A stretch of DNA of 64,000 nucleotides, from the NCBI GenBank assembly GCA_963920525.1, contig OY986438.1, positions 182,884,888-182,948,887 on the forward strand, given 5' to 3'. This document shows, in pieces, positions 35,270-45,372 of the stretch. Position 1 is the first letter of the stretch; each line of letters opens with the position of its first letter. The stretch is from Dichetophora obliterata. Its lineage: Eukaryota > Arthropoda > Insecta > Diptera > Sciomyzidae. The notes under the pieces are model-generated. The model was not told the DNA's origin, did not search any database, and saw only the letters and a list, made by a program, of their open reading frames with translations. The position numbers were made by a program, and so were the translations under genes.

Positions 35270-37887
35270 GCAAAAAATAAAGAAAATTAAGAAAAAATTT
35301 TTTTGTTTTCACTTTTCGATAGCATTTTCGTAGCAATATGTTTAGTACAAAATGTAGGTTCGGAAGATTTTATGTTTTCAATATATTAGCAATAAAAATG
35401 CTATCTAGCACACGACAAAAAATGGAACTCAATTTCAAATGCATCTAAAAAAATTCAGAAATCTGCGAAACGTAACATCAGATTTCAAAGCAATTAACTT
35501 TAAACTTAAATCGATTAATGTATCCTTCTTATGATAGCTGTCATGTTGAAATGGTTACCACAGTTGTTTTTTTTAAGCTTAAGTATAATCTAGCACTCGA
35601 CATATATTTCCATTGCAATTTAATTGGGTAATTAAGTAATTAGGTAGTTAAGTAACTATGTACTTTAGTAATTAAAAACAAATTCAATATATTTTCCTTT
35701 CCTTGCATCAACCATTTTTTCATTATCTTTAGCTAATGCCTTCCATTTTCACCAAAACAAAAATGTTATGAAAAAGAAAAACTACATTTGTGAAATAGTG
35801 CAGACGATTTGATCATAATGGTTAATAATTTTATATTTATATATCTGTCAAAACTAAAAAGTTGCAAGAAAAACACTACTACTAGATATTTCCAAAAAGG
35901 ATCTTAAGGAAAATCAAAACCGCTCTTTTGGTGTTATCTGCTTTGAAAAAAGTTACACAGATAGTTTCTAAGAGTTTCTCTTATTTTTAAGACTCCCTAA
36001 ATTTACTCTTTTTTTCTCCACTCTATTGGATTCTGCCTGAGGTAGATTCTGGTTTGTTCTAGCCTTTTTTTTCTGAAATTATAAAACAATTTAGTTATAA
36101 AAACTCACGCATATTTTTTAAATAAATAAACTCTACTTGAAAATAGTCTAATATGTAGACTGTTAAAACATTTAATACCTTTTATTAAACTTTTTTTCTA
36201 TTTTTTAATTATAATTTTTTTTCTTTTTTCAAAATAAAAAAGAACACATTCTTTTTAATTTTGAATTTGCAATAGTAAAATGTTGGTGCAAAAAGTAAAT
36301 TAAGATATTTTTTATTAGAGTTCAAAACTCTGTTCTTACAAAATGTTCCTTCAAATTATATTTTTATTCCTACTTTGACTGGAAATATTTTCAGAATAAA
36401 CATGATACATTGAGGTTTAACAAAGTGTAAAAAACAAAATTTTCATTTCTGAAAACCAAAAATCAGCACAAACCCCTTTAAAGATGAATTTTTTCATTTA
36501 TTTTTTTAAACGTATCTGAATTTTGTTATCTTAAAAATTCTGAATTCTATTTTCATAATCCCAAACAAAATCCAATTCAATGTTTCTTCTCAAGCTTTGC
36601 ATCAAAATGTTTAAATTTATTTTTATTACCCTTTCGCAGCTGTTTTTGCTTCCGCTCCATAAGGATTTGTTTGAGGTTGAAAGCATTTTTCTTCTTTTTT
36701 TTAACGACTGCACACAAACTTACAAGCTTATTATAACACTTATGCAGACATTTAGAGTTGAAAGATAAAAAACCTGCCATAATTTGGTGCAATAAAAATA
36801 AACATCAGTCATAGTTGGTGTTTTTTTTTTTCAAAACCATTTTCATGCTGAACAGCTGGCTATAAAAGAATTACGTGGTTTTATTTTTGATGCATTTCAA
36901 ATGTCCTGCTGTCTGTCTATCTGCCCAACAGACTGCCTGCCTGTCTTTACTTCAGACTGTTTGGCTGCTTTTTACGGGCGCGCCCATTATCGAGAACATT
37001 TTATTTCTTGGCCTTTTTCAACAAACACAATAAAGTAACCCTTGCGACCGCTTTGAATATCATGCCACCGAAACAGTACCAACAACCATAATAATAATAC
37101 AACAACAACAATGTTTTGTTAGTTAAAGCTACAAATGTGCTGTTAAAAAAATCATTTGAGAACTTAATTTACCATAAAGCTTAACTTTGAAAAGTCTTCG
37201 AAAAATATGTCTGGAACCCGAGAGTAGAGTCGCGCGATACCAGGCGATCACTGGGTCGTTCGTTCGGTCACATTCGCTGCGGTAAGAGTGAGTATTGTGA
37301 AAAAGATACAAAAGCAAGACGATGTGTAGGGTGAGCCCCGCAGTGTGGGGGCAGAGGAAGAAGCTTTACCTTAAATAATGGCTCGACTTTGGCGCATAAT
37401 TTAGACATTTTGCACCATGCGGCGCATGTTGCTTATTTTCCTTTTTTCTTACTAGAATTTTTTATATTTTTTATTTTTATTTGCTAAAATAAAATGCATG
37501 ACGAACGTCTGAACAGACGCATGCAACTATCACAGGTTGTAGTTGCTGTGGTTTATTTTTTGGGTCAGTTATGATTAGATGCGCATGCAAACAGAACAAC
37601 AACAAAATTTAAAGTTCTTTGTAGCATATTTAGAATTCTTAGAAGAGTTCGATTTAATTTTGTTAACAAATTCTGGGAAAAAATAGAACATAAATTAATC
37701 GATTAACACGATTTGCTACCTGTTTGTTAATTGACGACGCTTAACCGATTACCAAAAGGATGTTCCCATCCTTGAAATATCTTGCAATCTTATTATCTAG
37801 TAATAGTTGGAATCATTAAATTAAAAGTCTGGTGCTCTAGTTTCAAAAAATCTATTTCTTGTTTTTCATGTATTTCAAAATCACAAT
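35270..37887. other. No gene recognised
   Basis: A/T-rich sequence with homopolymer T runs and a GC-richer spot around 37190-37370. No domain, element end or tandem repeat could be supported. Confidence 0.4.
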
Positions 37888-38853
37888 CAAACATGTTAAA
37901 TTCCAATTAGAATTAGCAATTGATGCAATTAGTTTATATTGTCTAATTCATCAAACAATTAGAATTATTTCAACTAATTCCCATTAGATAATTGAAATTT
38001 TTATTCCAATGGTAAAACTAATTGCAATTAGTTGCCATTAGCAAAAAAAATTGGTTTACCTTTACAATTAGGAATCTAATTGACTTGTGCTAATGCAATT
38101 AGATATTCAATTAGCTCGAATTAGAATCAATTATTTTGATATTTTCAAAAAAAAATAAAACAAAAATATTCATAATATGAATTTCTCACATATATATATT
38201 ACTTATGTACATAATATGTACTACATATATTACATACATGCACACCTATTTAACGTACGTACTAACTGTTTAATAACTAGAATGACCGGGTATATTCGCT
38301 TTATGCAATACGAGCTTGTCAAAAGAAAAGTCCGTCAAGCGACCCCGCCTTGGACTATTAATAATGCCCGCAAAGGAAAATATTCGCTCCACAGGGCCTG
38401 AAGACGTAAGCGGTGTGTTGCAAAACAGTGCTATTTCCTTTAATGTAGGATATTTGGACCATATATTGGTACGTACGTTAAATAGGTGTGCATGTATGTA
38501 ATATATGTAGTACATATTATGTACATAAGTAATATATATATGTGAGAAATTCATATTATGAATATTTTTGTTTTATTTTTTTTTGAAAATATCAAAATAA
38601 TTGATTCTAATTCGAGCTAATTGAATATCTAATTGCATTAGCACAGTCAATTAGATTCCTAATTGTAACGGTAAACAAATTTTTTTTGGTAATGGCAACT
38701 AATTGCAATTAGTTTTACCATTGGAATAAAAATTTCAATTATCTAATGGGAATTAGTTGAACTAATTCTAATTGTTTAATGAATTAGAGAATTTCACAAG
38801 AGAAGGTTAATTAGCAATCATTAGCATTATTTAATCATTATTTAACATCTTTG
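37888..38853 (-). mobile_element. hAT foldback element with CTAATT arrays, 8-bp duplication
   Basis: The octamer ATCACAAT flanks both sides (37880-37887 and 38854-38861). The ends are CAAACATGTTAAAT and, in reverse, CAAAGATGTTAAAT. Two arms of about 350 bp fold back on each other and are packed with AATTAG/CTAATT words. The loop (about 38255-38475) encodes the hAT C-terminal dimerisation domain on the minus strand. This combination of 8-bp duplication, short TIR and hAT domain supports a hAT-derived element. It is non-autonomous. Confidence 0.85.
38270..38475 (-). pseudogene. hAT transposase C-terminal (dimerisation) domain fragment
   Basis: The minus strand reads KYPTLKEIALFCNTPLTSSG then PVERIFSFAGIINSPRRGRL and FDKLVLHKAN. 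'P.TS...ERIFS.AG.....RRGRL' followed by 'L.....N' is the hallmark of the hAT C-terminal domain. It continues on the same strand into the palindrome arm without a stop, but the catalytic core is absent. Confidence 0.85.
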
Positions 38854-39220
38854 ATCACAATATATCACCAAAATTCGAAATATTAACAATAGCAAGCGCC
38901 TCATAATTGCGCCTTGTATGTTGAAAAAATTATGCGTGGTGACTACAACTCTAAGGTAGGCAAGGAAAATATATTTGGTCCAACCTGCAAAGTTCAGCCT
39001 CCACGACAACACCTTCGATAACGGAATGAGGCTGATTGACTTTGCCTCAGCACGAAACAGGGTCTTAAGAAGCACTAGATTTAGGCATCTAAATATTCAT
39101 AAAGCGTCTTGGATGTCCCCTGATCAAGAAACCAGAAACCAAATTGATCATGTTTTGATCGATGGAGGGCACTCTTCCAGTGTATTAGATATAAGCACAA
39201 TCCGTGGTGCAAACGACATC

Positions 39221-39370
39221 GACGTCACTGGAGCCAATTCAATGTTGCCATCTCTATGTTTTTCTTTATTAGCTACCTCTTTGTAGCCAATAGGAACAGT
39301 TGGCTCCAATAACGTCATCTAGCGGTAAAACATGCGGATGTTGTAATCTTGTTTCCATCATTCTTGCCTC
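39221..39370. mobile_element. Short inverted-repeat insertion in the RTE element
   Basis: The endonuclease sequence runs to ANDID and resumes at SDHYL; between them lie about 150 bases. GACGTCACTGGAGCCAA at 39221-39237 pairs with TTGGCTCCAATAACGTC at 39300-39316. The right boundary is uncertain because about 55 bases follow the inverted copy before the frame resumes. Confidence 0.5.
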
Positions 39371-39421
39371 GGATCACTATCTTGTCGCATCTAAGATCCG
39401 TTCACGTCTGTGCGCAGCTAA

Positions 39422-39745
39422 AGGGCCAACCAAAATAGACGAGACGAGACATAACGAGTAAGTTCAAGCATATGTGAACCAATGTTAATAGCCAAAATGG
39501 TCGTACGTATTTGATCGAAACTGAACGAAACATTTAGACATGACGTTCTGTTCCATAAGAATGAAGCTGCAAACGTCTGCTGTTCAACACAACAGATACT
39601 CATCACAGCTGATTGCTAGCTAATCAGCTGATTTAGACGAGTTGAGTAAGTCTTTTCATTTTGGGTTACACGTCGAAACATCCGTAACGAGTTCAGACGT
39701 ACGTCAAATTGCTATCGTCTGGTCTCGTCTATTTTGGTTGGCCCT
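39422..39745. mobile_element. 324-bp MITE with TAA duplications (PIF/Harbinger type)
   Basis: The 29-bp terminal inverted repeats begin AGGGCCAACCAAAATAGACG and differ at one position. TAA lies immediately outside both ends (39419-39421 and 39746-39748). Removing the element and one TAA restores the RTE frame (CAAKNARNP). Non-coding. A 3-bp TAA duplication is characteristic of PIF/Harbinger. The high TIR identity suggests it is fairly young. Confidence 0.9.
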
Positions 39746-41805
39746 TAAGAATGCACGTAACCCTACACTAAGAAATCTAAACGTCGACACGCTGCAATCA
39801 AAACAGACAGCCAAAGTTTTCGCCACTCGACTCTAATTCCTGCTTCAAAGCACTCCTCCAATCGATGATATGTGCACGCCGTGGACGCACATTTCCCACT
39901 CTATGCGTGCGGCTGCTGATGAGGTGACTAGCTTCCACCGCCCTCGTCGAAACCAGTGCTAATACTAGGAGCCTCACGACGCTACTGCAGAAAATGACGC
40001 CGCATACAAAGCCACCCTGCAGTCGGTGTTCACGCGCGCTGCTAAGGACCGATACAGGGATAAGAGGAGGGGAAAAGAGACGTATTTTCAGGCGGAAAAA
40101 AGAGAGGCAGAAAAATTCGAGCATGAGAAGATTAAGATGTATGGCGACAGGAATGAGGCCCAACAATTTTTCGAAAAAACAAAACGTATTGCCGATATTT
40201 TTAAAACCCGGACCCCCGCGGGGCCTCTTCAGGAAGGATGAAAACGGCTATCTAGTAACAGATATCCAGAGTTCACTGACGTTATGGGGGGAACACTTCT
40301 TTAAGCTTCTAAATGGTGACGCTGATAACAACACCGCCAATAGAGATGATATTCCGGAAATCTCAATAACGGATGACAGCGTTGACAGGTTCCGCTGTCC
40401 GACTATGATAAAGTTGTGATAGCTATCGTTCGGCTTAGAAATAACAAAGCCCTGAGAGCTGATGGCTTACTTGCTGAGCTGTTTAAGAACAGAGGCGAAG
40501 CTCTACTTAAATTCATTCACGAGCTTCTATACAGAAATGGTAGGAAGAATGCATTCCGAACGATTGGAATCTTAGTGTGCTCTGTCCAATCCACAAGAAG
40601 GGCAATCCCTCTATTTATGTCAATTACCGGGATAAGCCTTGTTTATATCGCATATAAGGTCATTCGAGAGTTTTATGTGAAAGAATGAAGCCCATTGTAA
40701 ACGAACTGATTGGACCTTATCAGTGTGGCTTCAGACCTGGAAAGTCCACCATCGACAACATTTTTACGCTATGACAAATCTTAGAGAAGACTCAAGAAAA
40801 ACAAGTCGACAACCACCATCTTTTTGTCGACTACAAAGCCGCCTTCGAAAGCCCAATAAGGAAGCACCTGTACTCCACGATGTCTGAATTTAGTATTCCT
40901 CCAGAACTAATACGACTTTGCAGGACGACAGTGAGCAACACCAGCAGCGCAGTTAAAATCGGGAAGGACCTCTCCCCACTATTTGTTACCAAGCGAGGTT
41001 TCAGACAAGGTGATTCCTTATCCGAGCTGCTGATCTGAGATGTAGTGGCACAATATTCTTCAAGAGTGTTATGTTGCTTGCGTATGCTGATGATATCGAT
41101 ATCATTGGCCATAATACGCGCGAAGTCAGTGCAGCCTTCTCCATATTAGAAAGAGGGTCAAGTCCAATGGGTCTGACAGAGAATGCAGATAAGACGAAAT
41201 ACTTGGTGTAAACAAACAAACAGTCCCAGCGTCTTGGTACCAACGTTCCAGTTGGCAATTTTTCCTTCGAGGCTGTGAAGAATTTCGTCTATCTGGAATC
41301 TAGCATTTACTCAACCAACGACACCAGCATTGAGATCAAACGAAGAATAACTCTTATCAACAGGTGTTACTTTGCTCAATAGGAAATTGAGAAGCAGAGA
41401 CTCTCGATGAACGAAAATCACGCAATATAAATCGCTCATCATGACCGTCGTACTTTATGCGTCACAAACCTGGACGCTGAGCAGTTAAGATGAAAAGACT
41501 TTAAGAGCCGTCGAGAGAAAGATTCTTCGTAAGATCTACGAACCAATCTGAGTCAATGGCAAGTACCGAATATGGTGGAATGATGAACTGTGCGCGCTGT
41601 ACGCTAGCATCGACATAGTCAAGCACATTAAAATCGAGTGGCTTTGCTGGCTAAGTCATGTTTAGCGCATTAAAGACGATGCTCCAGTGAAGAAAGTATT
41701 CGATTTGGTACCCAGCGGTGGTCAACGCAGAAGAAAACGACCGCATCTTTGTTGGAAAGGCCAAGTAGAGGACAACTTGACGAATCTTGGAATTTCCAAC
41801 TGGCG

Positions 41806-43422
41806 CACAGTGCGCTTTTTCGATTTTAGGATGACATTTGCATTATCTCAAAAACTGTAAAGGCTAGGGCCATGAAATTTTTTACGGAACATTTCAAGAA
41901 TAGGGACAACTCTAATTTTTAATTTGTTTTTTTTTTTGCGGATTATATGTATTTTGCCCTCCTAAATCTAAATCAGAAAAAATTGTAGGCCGCTCGCAAT
42001 TGGTTTAGAAGTTCAAGTCGAAGAAACGGCCTACAAATCTTTCCATTTTTCAACAAAGCTACTCTTTGCGGGTATCATAAAAAGGGTAATGACAATACCT
42101 ATTCAACAAGGCATCAAACATAAAAATCCATGCATTACTTTTTAAGATATAACCATTTTTAGTGTAGTGCTTTCGTAAAAGGGAAACCACTAGTTTTTCA
42201 GGCATATTGTAAATATAAGACTAGTCATATCTTAAAAAGTTATCCATGGATTTACATGTTTGATACCTCGTTGAAAGTACTACTATAGGCATTACCTTTC
42301 TTTTGATACCCATAATGCAGAAAACTAAAAAAACGGCAAGATTTGCAGGCTATTTTTTCCAACTTTGGAGGCCTATAACTTCTAAAACATTTGCGAACGG
42401 CCTGCAATTCAAGAGGTCAAAATCCATAGAATCCATGATAAGAAAATATTAAAAAAGAGAGTTGTTGCTATTCTTGAAATATACTTTTGTACAGATGAGT
42501 TTTAGCCTAAATTAAGTAACAGCACAAAAAATTAGAATTTTAGGTTAACTGCATCGCCTACCTCCCATACAAACCACATTTTTTTTAATAAAAAAAACCC
42601 GCATAAAATTGCTTATTTATGTTTTTAAAGAGTAAATTTAGTCTATTTAACTTAACTCAAACGTCATGCTAACATTATTTCAAATCAGATAAATTTTAGA
42701 TATATCTCCTACAAAATAATATTATCAAATTAACGAAATTTTTTAAAAAAAAATTTTAAATCGTTGCTTATACAAGATATGGTCACAACTTGTTTTAAAT
42801 TATGAAATCTATTTTATTTTTTTTTTAAATTTAAGGGTACCAACAAATTGTCTTGGAAATCAGTGCATTGTAGGGCAAAATTTGATTTTTAAGACTTTTT
42901 TCAATGGAAGTGGTTTTTCTTAATAGCATCTAGATGTAGCAGATTTTTGCAGAAAAAGAAGGTAGAAGTACGTTATTTTATGATAGTTATAGCCTTCGAC
43001 TTTTATAATGCTTAGTTAGCTAATTATTTTCTACTAAATTTTCATTCCTTGAAAAATTTACTGTCATATTTCAACGATTTTGCTATTTTTATTTATTGAC
43101 ATTTTTTATTGTATTTTATATTAAATTCAATGGCGATTAAGACATAAAAAAATCCAGAAAACAAAGTATTGAAATATACTTTGTGCTCAAAGTTATTGTA
43201 GTTTAAACTTGACTTAATTTTTTTTTTGTCTTTATTGAGCTTATTTTTGTTATAAAAGTTTCAACTTTGACGAATTTTGTAAAAAAAACCATAAAATATA
43301 TCAAATTTTTAATACCACTTTTATAATACAAGTTTTATACTCTGACAAATAAAAATGTTTTTTATAAAATTTAACAAAAAAAAAACTGAAATGTTAGCCG
43401 AAAATTAAAAAAGCACACTGTG
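41806..43422. mobile_element. Transib-like non-autonomous element with CACAGTG ends
   Basis: The left end is CACAGTGCGCTTTTTCGATT. The right end on the other strand is CACAGTGTGCTTTTTTAATT. TGGCG is duplicated exactly on both sides (41801-41805 and 43423-43427), and deleting the insert joins GISNWR to LQARDR of the RTE protein. A CACWRTG terminus with a 5-bp GC-rich duplication is the signature of Transib transposons, the relatives of the RAG1 recombinase. No transposase remains. An internal inverted repeat occupies about 41860-42510. Confidence 0.8.
41860..42510. repeat. Long internal palindrome of the Transib-like element
   Basis: Left-arm phrases 'ccatgaaatttttta...catttcaagaata', 'gtaggccg', 'aaacggcctac', 'ggtatcataaaaagggtaat' and 'gatatcttaaaa'-like appear in reverse order and orientation in the right arm around a centre near 42190. 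The arms are about 300 bp with many differences. Confidence 0.65.
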
Positions 43423-43510
43423 TGGCGCCTGCAAGCGAGAGACAGAAATGTCTGGCGCACATTCTTAGATAAGGCCAAGACCGATATAAGGTTGTAGCGC
43501 CAACTAAGTA

Positions 43511-44047
43511 CAGGATTAGAAATCTTGTCCTTCTAAAATATTACTGCATTTTTTTAAACCTGGTGGTTTAAAGTTTAAACTTTGCAAATACTAACTCATA
43601 ATTAAAACTCTTCTGTTGTTTTAAATTTATGTACAATTCTGTATTACTTTTTGTTTTTTATACAGTTTATACTAAATTCTAGTACATTTGGATACTAAAC
43701 TTGGATCAAGGCACGTAAAAAGTTAGCAATGCTGCGACTCAATATTAGGCGACTCGGTACATGTTTGTTTATCGCACTTTTTATGTATAGGCTAATAGCC
43801 CGGTGGTTAGAGTGGTGAGTTTACAAGCTGAATATCGTGCGTTCGGATCTCGCGGTGTTTGTTATTTTTTATTTTTTTTTTTTTTGTAATATTTTAGGCC
43901 AAGCTTGTAATAAATTTTAAACCAAAACTATATTAAAACCATTTTTTTATTTTTTTGCAAATACTAAATTTGAAACCATGGTATGCTGGTGTTGACTTAT
44001 GTGTAGTATAGAAAAGTTTAAATTTTAGTACAAGATTTCTAACCATG
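43511..44047. mobile_element. TA-flanked inverted-repeat element (CAGGATTAGAAATCTTG ends)
   Basis: The left end CAGGATTAGAAATCTTGT and right end, in reverse, CATGGTTAGAAATCTTGTAC pair with a small offset. TA borders both sides (43509-43510 and 44048-44049). The interior is rich in TTTAAA/AAATTTA words and carries a tRNA-like head at 43796-43866. The mariner at 44054 begins only a few bases after the right end. Confidence 0.55.
43796..43866 (+). repeat. tRNA-like SINE head, second type
   Basis: TAGCCCGGTGGTTAGAGTGG gives an A-box and GCGTTCGGATCTCGC a B-box about 40 bases later, followed by a T-rich stretch. It differs from the other SINE heads in the window. It lacks the acceptor-stem complementarity and CCA-proximal pairing expected of a real tRNA gene. 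Confidence 0.55.
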
Positions 44048-44053
44048 TAGGTA

Positions 44054-45370
44054 AGTGGGTAGCCCTTATTCGAAGCGCCCATCTGGCAACACTGTAACTT
44101 TCCGCAGTGATGCCAAATCGACTAATGACATACCGCGTTTGAAGCGTCATTCCAAGCAAATGTTTACAATGGAACAGTACACGCCACGCGAACGCTCTAA
44201 AATTGTTGAAATTTACATTCAACAAAACAAGTCAATAGTGAAAACTCAACGTGCTTTCAAAAAAATAAATAAAGTGAAAAGTGCGCCTTCCAAGAAAACA
44301 ATTTATCGTTTGTATGAAAGATTTACAACTGGTAATACTCTTGGTAACCCAAAGAGGCCAAATAAAAAGCGACCAAGGCGATCGGATGAGAATATTGCAG
44401 CCGTACGAGCCAGTATTGAGCAGTCACCAACAACATCCCAAAATCGCCGTTCTCAGCAGCTCGGCATTCCCCAATCCACTTTAAAACGCATTTTACGTGT
44501 TGATTTGAATTTGTTTGCGTACAAAATTCAATTACTAAACAAATTGTTGCCTACCGATAAGCCACGTCGATTGGAATGGGCCCAAAGAGTCATCGAAATG
44601 GCTGAAGAAGACGAGCAATTTTGGCATAAAATTATCATGAGCGATGAAGCTTATTTTCAGTTGAACGGAACGGTAAACAAACAAAATTGCCGTATTTATG
44701 CCACTGAAAATCCACAAGAGATTCAAGAGGTACCTCTTCACGATGCAAAAGTCACTGTTTGGTGCGGCGTTTGTGCTAAAATGCTCATTGGGCCGTTCTT
44801 TTTCGAAGATGATAATGGCCACAGAGTTACTGTCAATCAGGAGCGTTATCGCGATATGATGAACAATTTTTTCATGCCAATCGTTCGTCGAAAGCGTATT
44901 AGGCACTTCTGGTTTCAACAAGACGGCGCGCCACCACACACAAGCCGCACTACAATCGATTTTTTGAAGCAATTGTTCCCTGGCCGTTTGATGTCAAAAA
45001 ATGGTGATTTCGATTGGCCGCCAAGATCACCAGATTTAACGCCTCCAGACTTCTTTTTGTGGGGTTATTTGAAATCAAAGGTTTACGTCAACAAGCCAAA
45101 GACCCTAGAAGAGCTGAAAACCAACATCCGTCAAGAAATAACCGCCATTCCCATCGAAATGTTGAAGAAAACCATGGAAAATGCTGCAAAACGGGCACAA
45201 TATGTCGTAGCGGCCAATGGCGACCATTTACGAGATATCATATTCAAGAAATAATGTAAGCAAATTTACTTGAACCCAATTAAATGATATTCATAACGAA
45301 CAGACAAAAAATTGTGGTTTCTTTGATTTATTTAAAAATAAAATGGGCGCTTCGAATATGGGCAACCCTG
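44054..45370 (+). mobile_element. Intact mariner element (DD41D type)
   Basis: The terminal inverted repeats contain the identical block ATTCGAAGCGCCCAT, preceded by GGGTAGCCCTT (left) and GGGTTGCCCAT (right); the outermost bases differ by one small indel. TA lies on both sides (44052-44053 and 45371-45372). A single uninterrupted transposase fills the element. Everything needed for movement appears present, which is unusual among the decayed elements around it. Confidence 0.9.
44160..45254 (+). CDS. Mariner transposase, DD41D catalytic spacing, full length
   Basis: This is a 364-residue cut-and-paste transposase. The start is taken at ATG 44160 (a second ATG follows three codons later); the frame stays open further upstream but only through the terminal inverted repeat. 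The N-terminus MFTMEQYTPRERSKIVEIYI begins a helix-turn-helix pair (about residues 5-110). A basic GNPKRPNKKRPRR linker lies between the two DNA-binding halves. The catalytic aspartates are Asp162 (IIMSDEAYF), Asp255 (WFQQDGAPPH) and Asp297 (SPDLTPPDFF), with 41 residues between the last two. The motif WPPRSPDL and the 345-residue-class length fit mariner. I recall DD41D elements being described as the rosa group from Ceratitis and other tephritids; this was not checked. No stop or frameshift is present, so the enzyme could be active. Confidence 0.95.
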   Translation: MFTMEQYTPRERSKIVEIYIQQNKSIVKTQRAFKKINKVKSAPSKKTIYRLYERFTTGNTLGNPKRPNKKRPRRSDENIAAVRASIEQSPTTSQNRRSQQLGIPQSTLKRILRVDLNLFAYKIQLLNKLLPTDKPRRLEWAQRVIEMAEEDEQFWHKIIMSDEAYFQLNGTVNKQNCRIYATENPQEIQEVPLHDAKVTVWCGVCAKMLIGPFFFEDDNGHRVTVNQERYRDMMNNFFMPIVRRKRIRHFWFQQDGAPPHTSRTTIDFLKQLFPGRLMSKNGDFDWPPRSPDLTPPDFFLWGYLKSKVYVNKPKTLEELKTNIRQEITAIPIEMLKKTMENAAKRAQYVVAANGDHLRDIIFKK

Positions 45371-45372
45371 TA

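Larger units (their letters stand above)
38935..43500 (+). pseudogene. RTE-type non-LTR retrotransposon, 5'-truncated, with three insertions
   Basis: It begins in the endonuclease domain: GDYNSKVGKENIFGPTCGKF, then DNTFDNGMRLIDFASARN and the DH motif of NQIDHVLIDG and SDHYLVASKIRS. It continues through a basic linker (AKDRYRDKRRGKE, RRKKERQK-like frames), KDENGYLVTDIQSSLTLWGE, the RT blocks (GPYQCGFRPGKSTIDNIFTL, HHLFVDYKAAFESPI, KRGFRQGDSLS, and AYADDIDIIGH with YADD) and the tail WRLQARDRNVWRTF at 43423-43470. Insertions at 39221-39370, 39422-39745 and 41806-43422 interrupt it. Multiple frameshifts and stops make it dead. The family is common in flies. Confidence 0.9.

Noticed and set aside
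44055..44159. GTG start extending the mariner transposase to 399 residues
   Set aside because: The extra 35 codons lie in the terminal inverted repeat and the untranslated leader; a mariner enzyme normally starts near the ATG at 44160.
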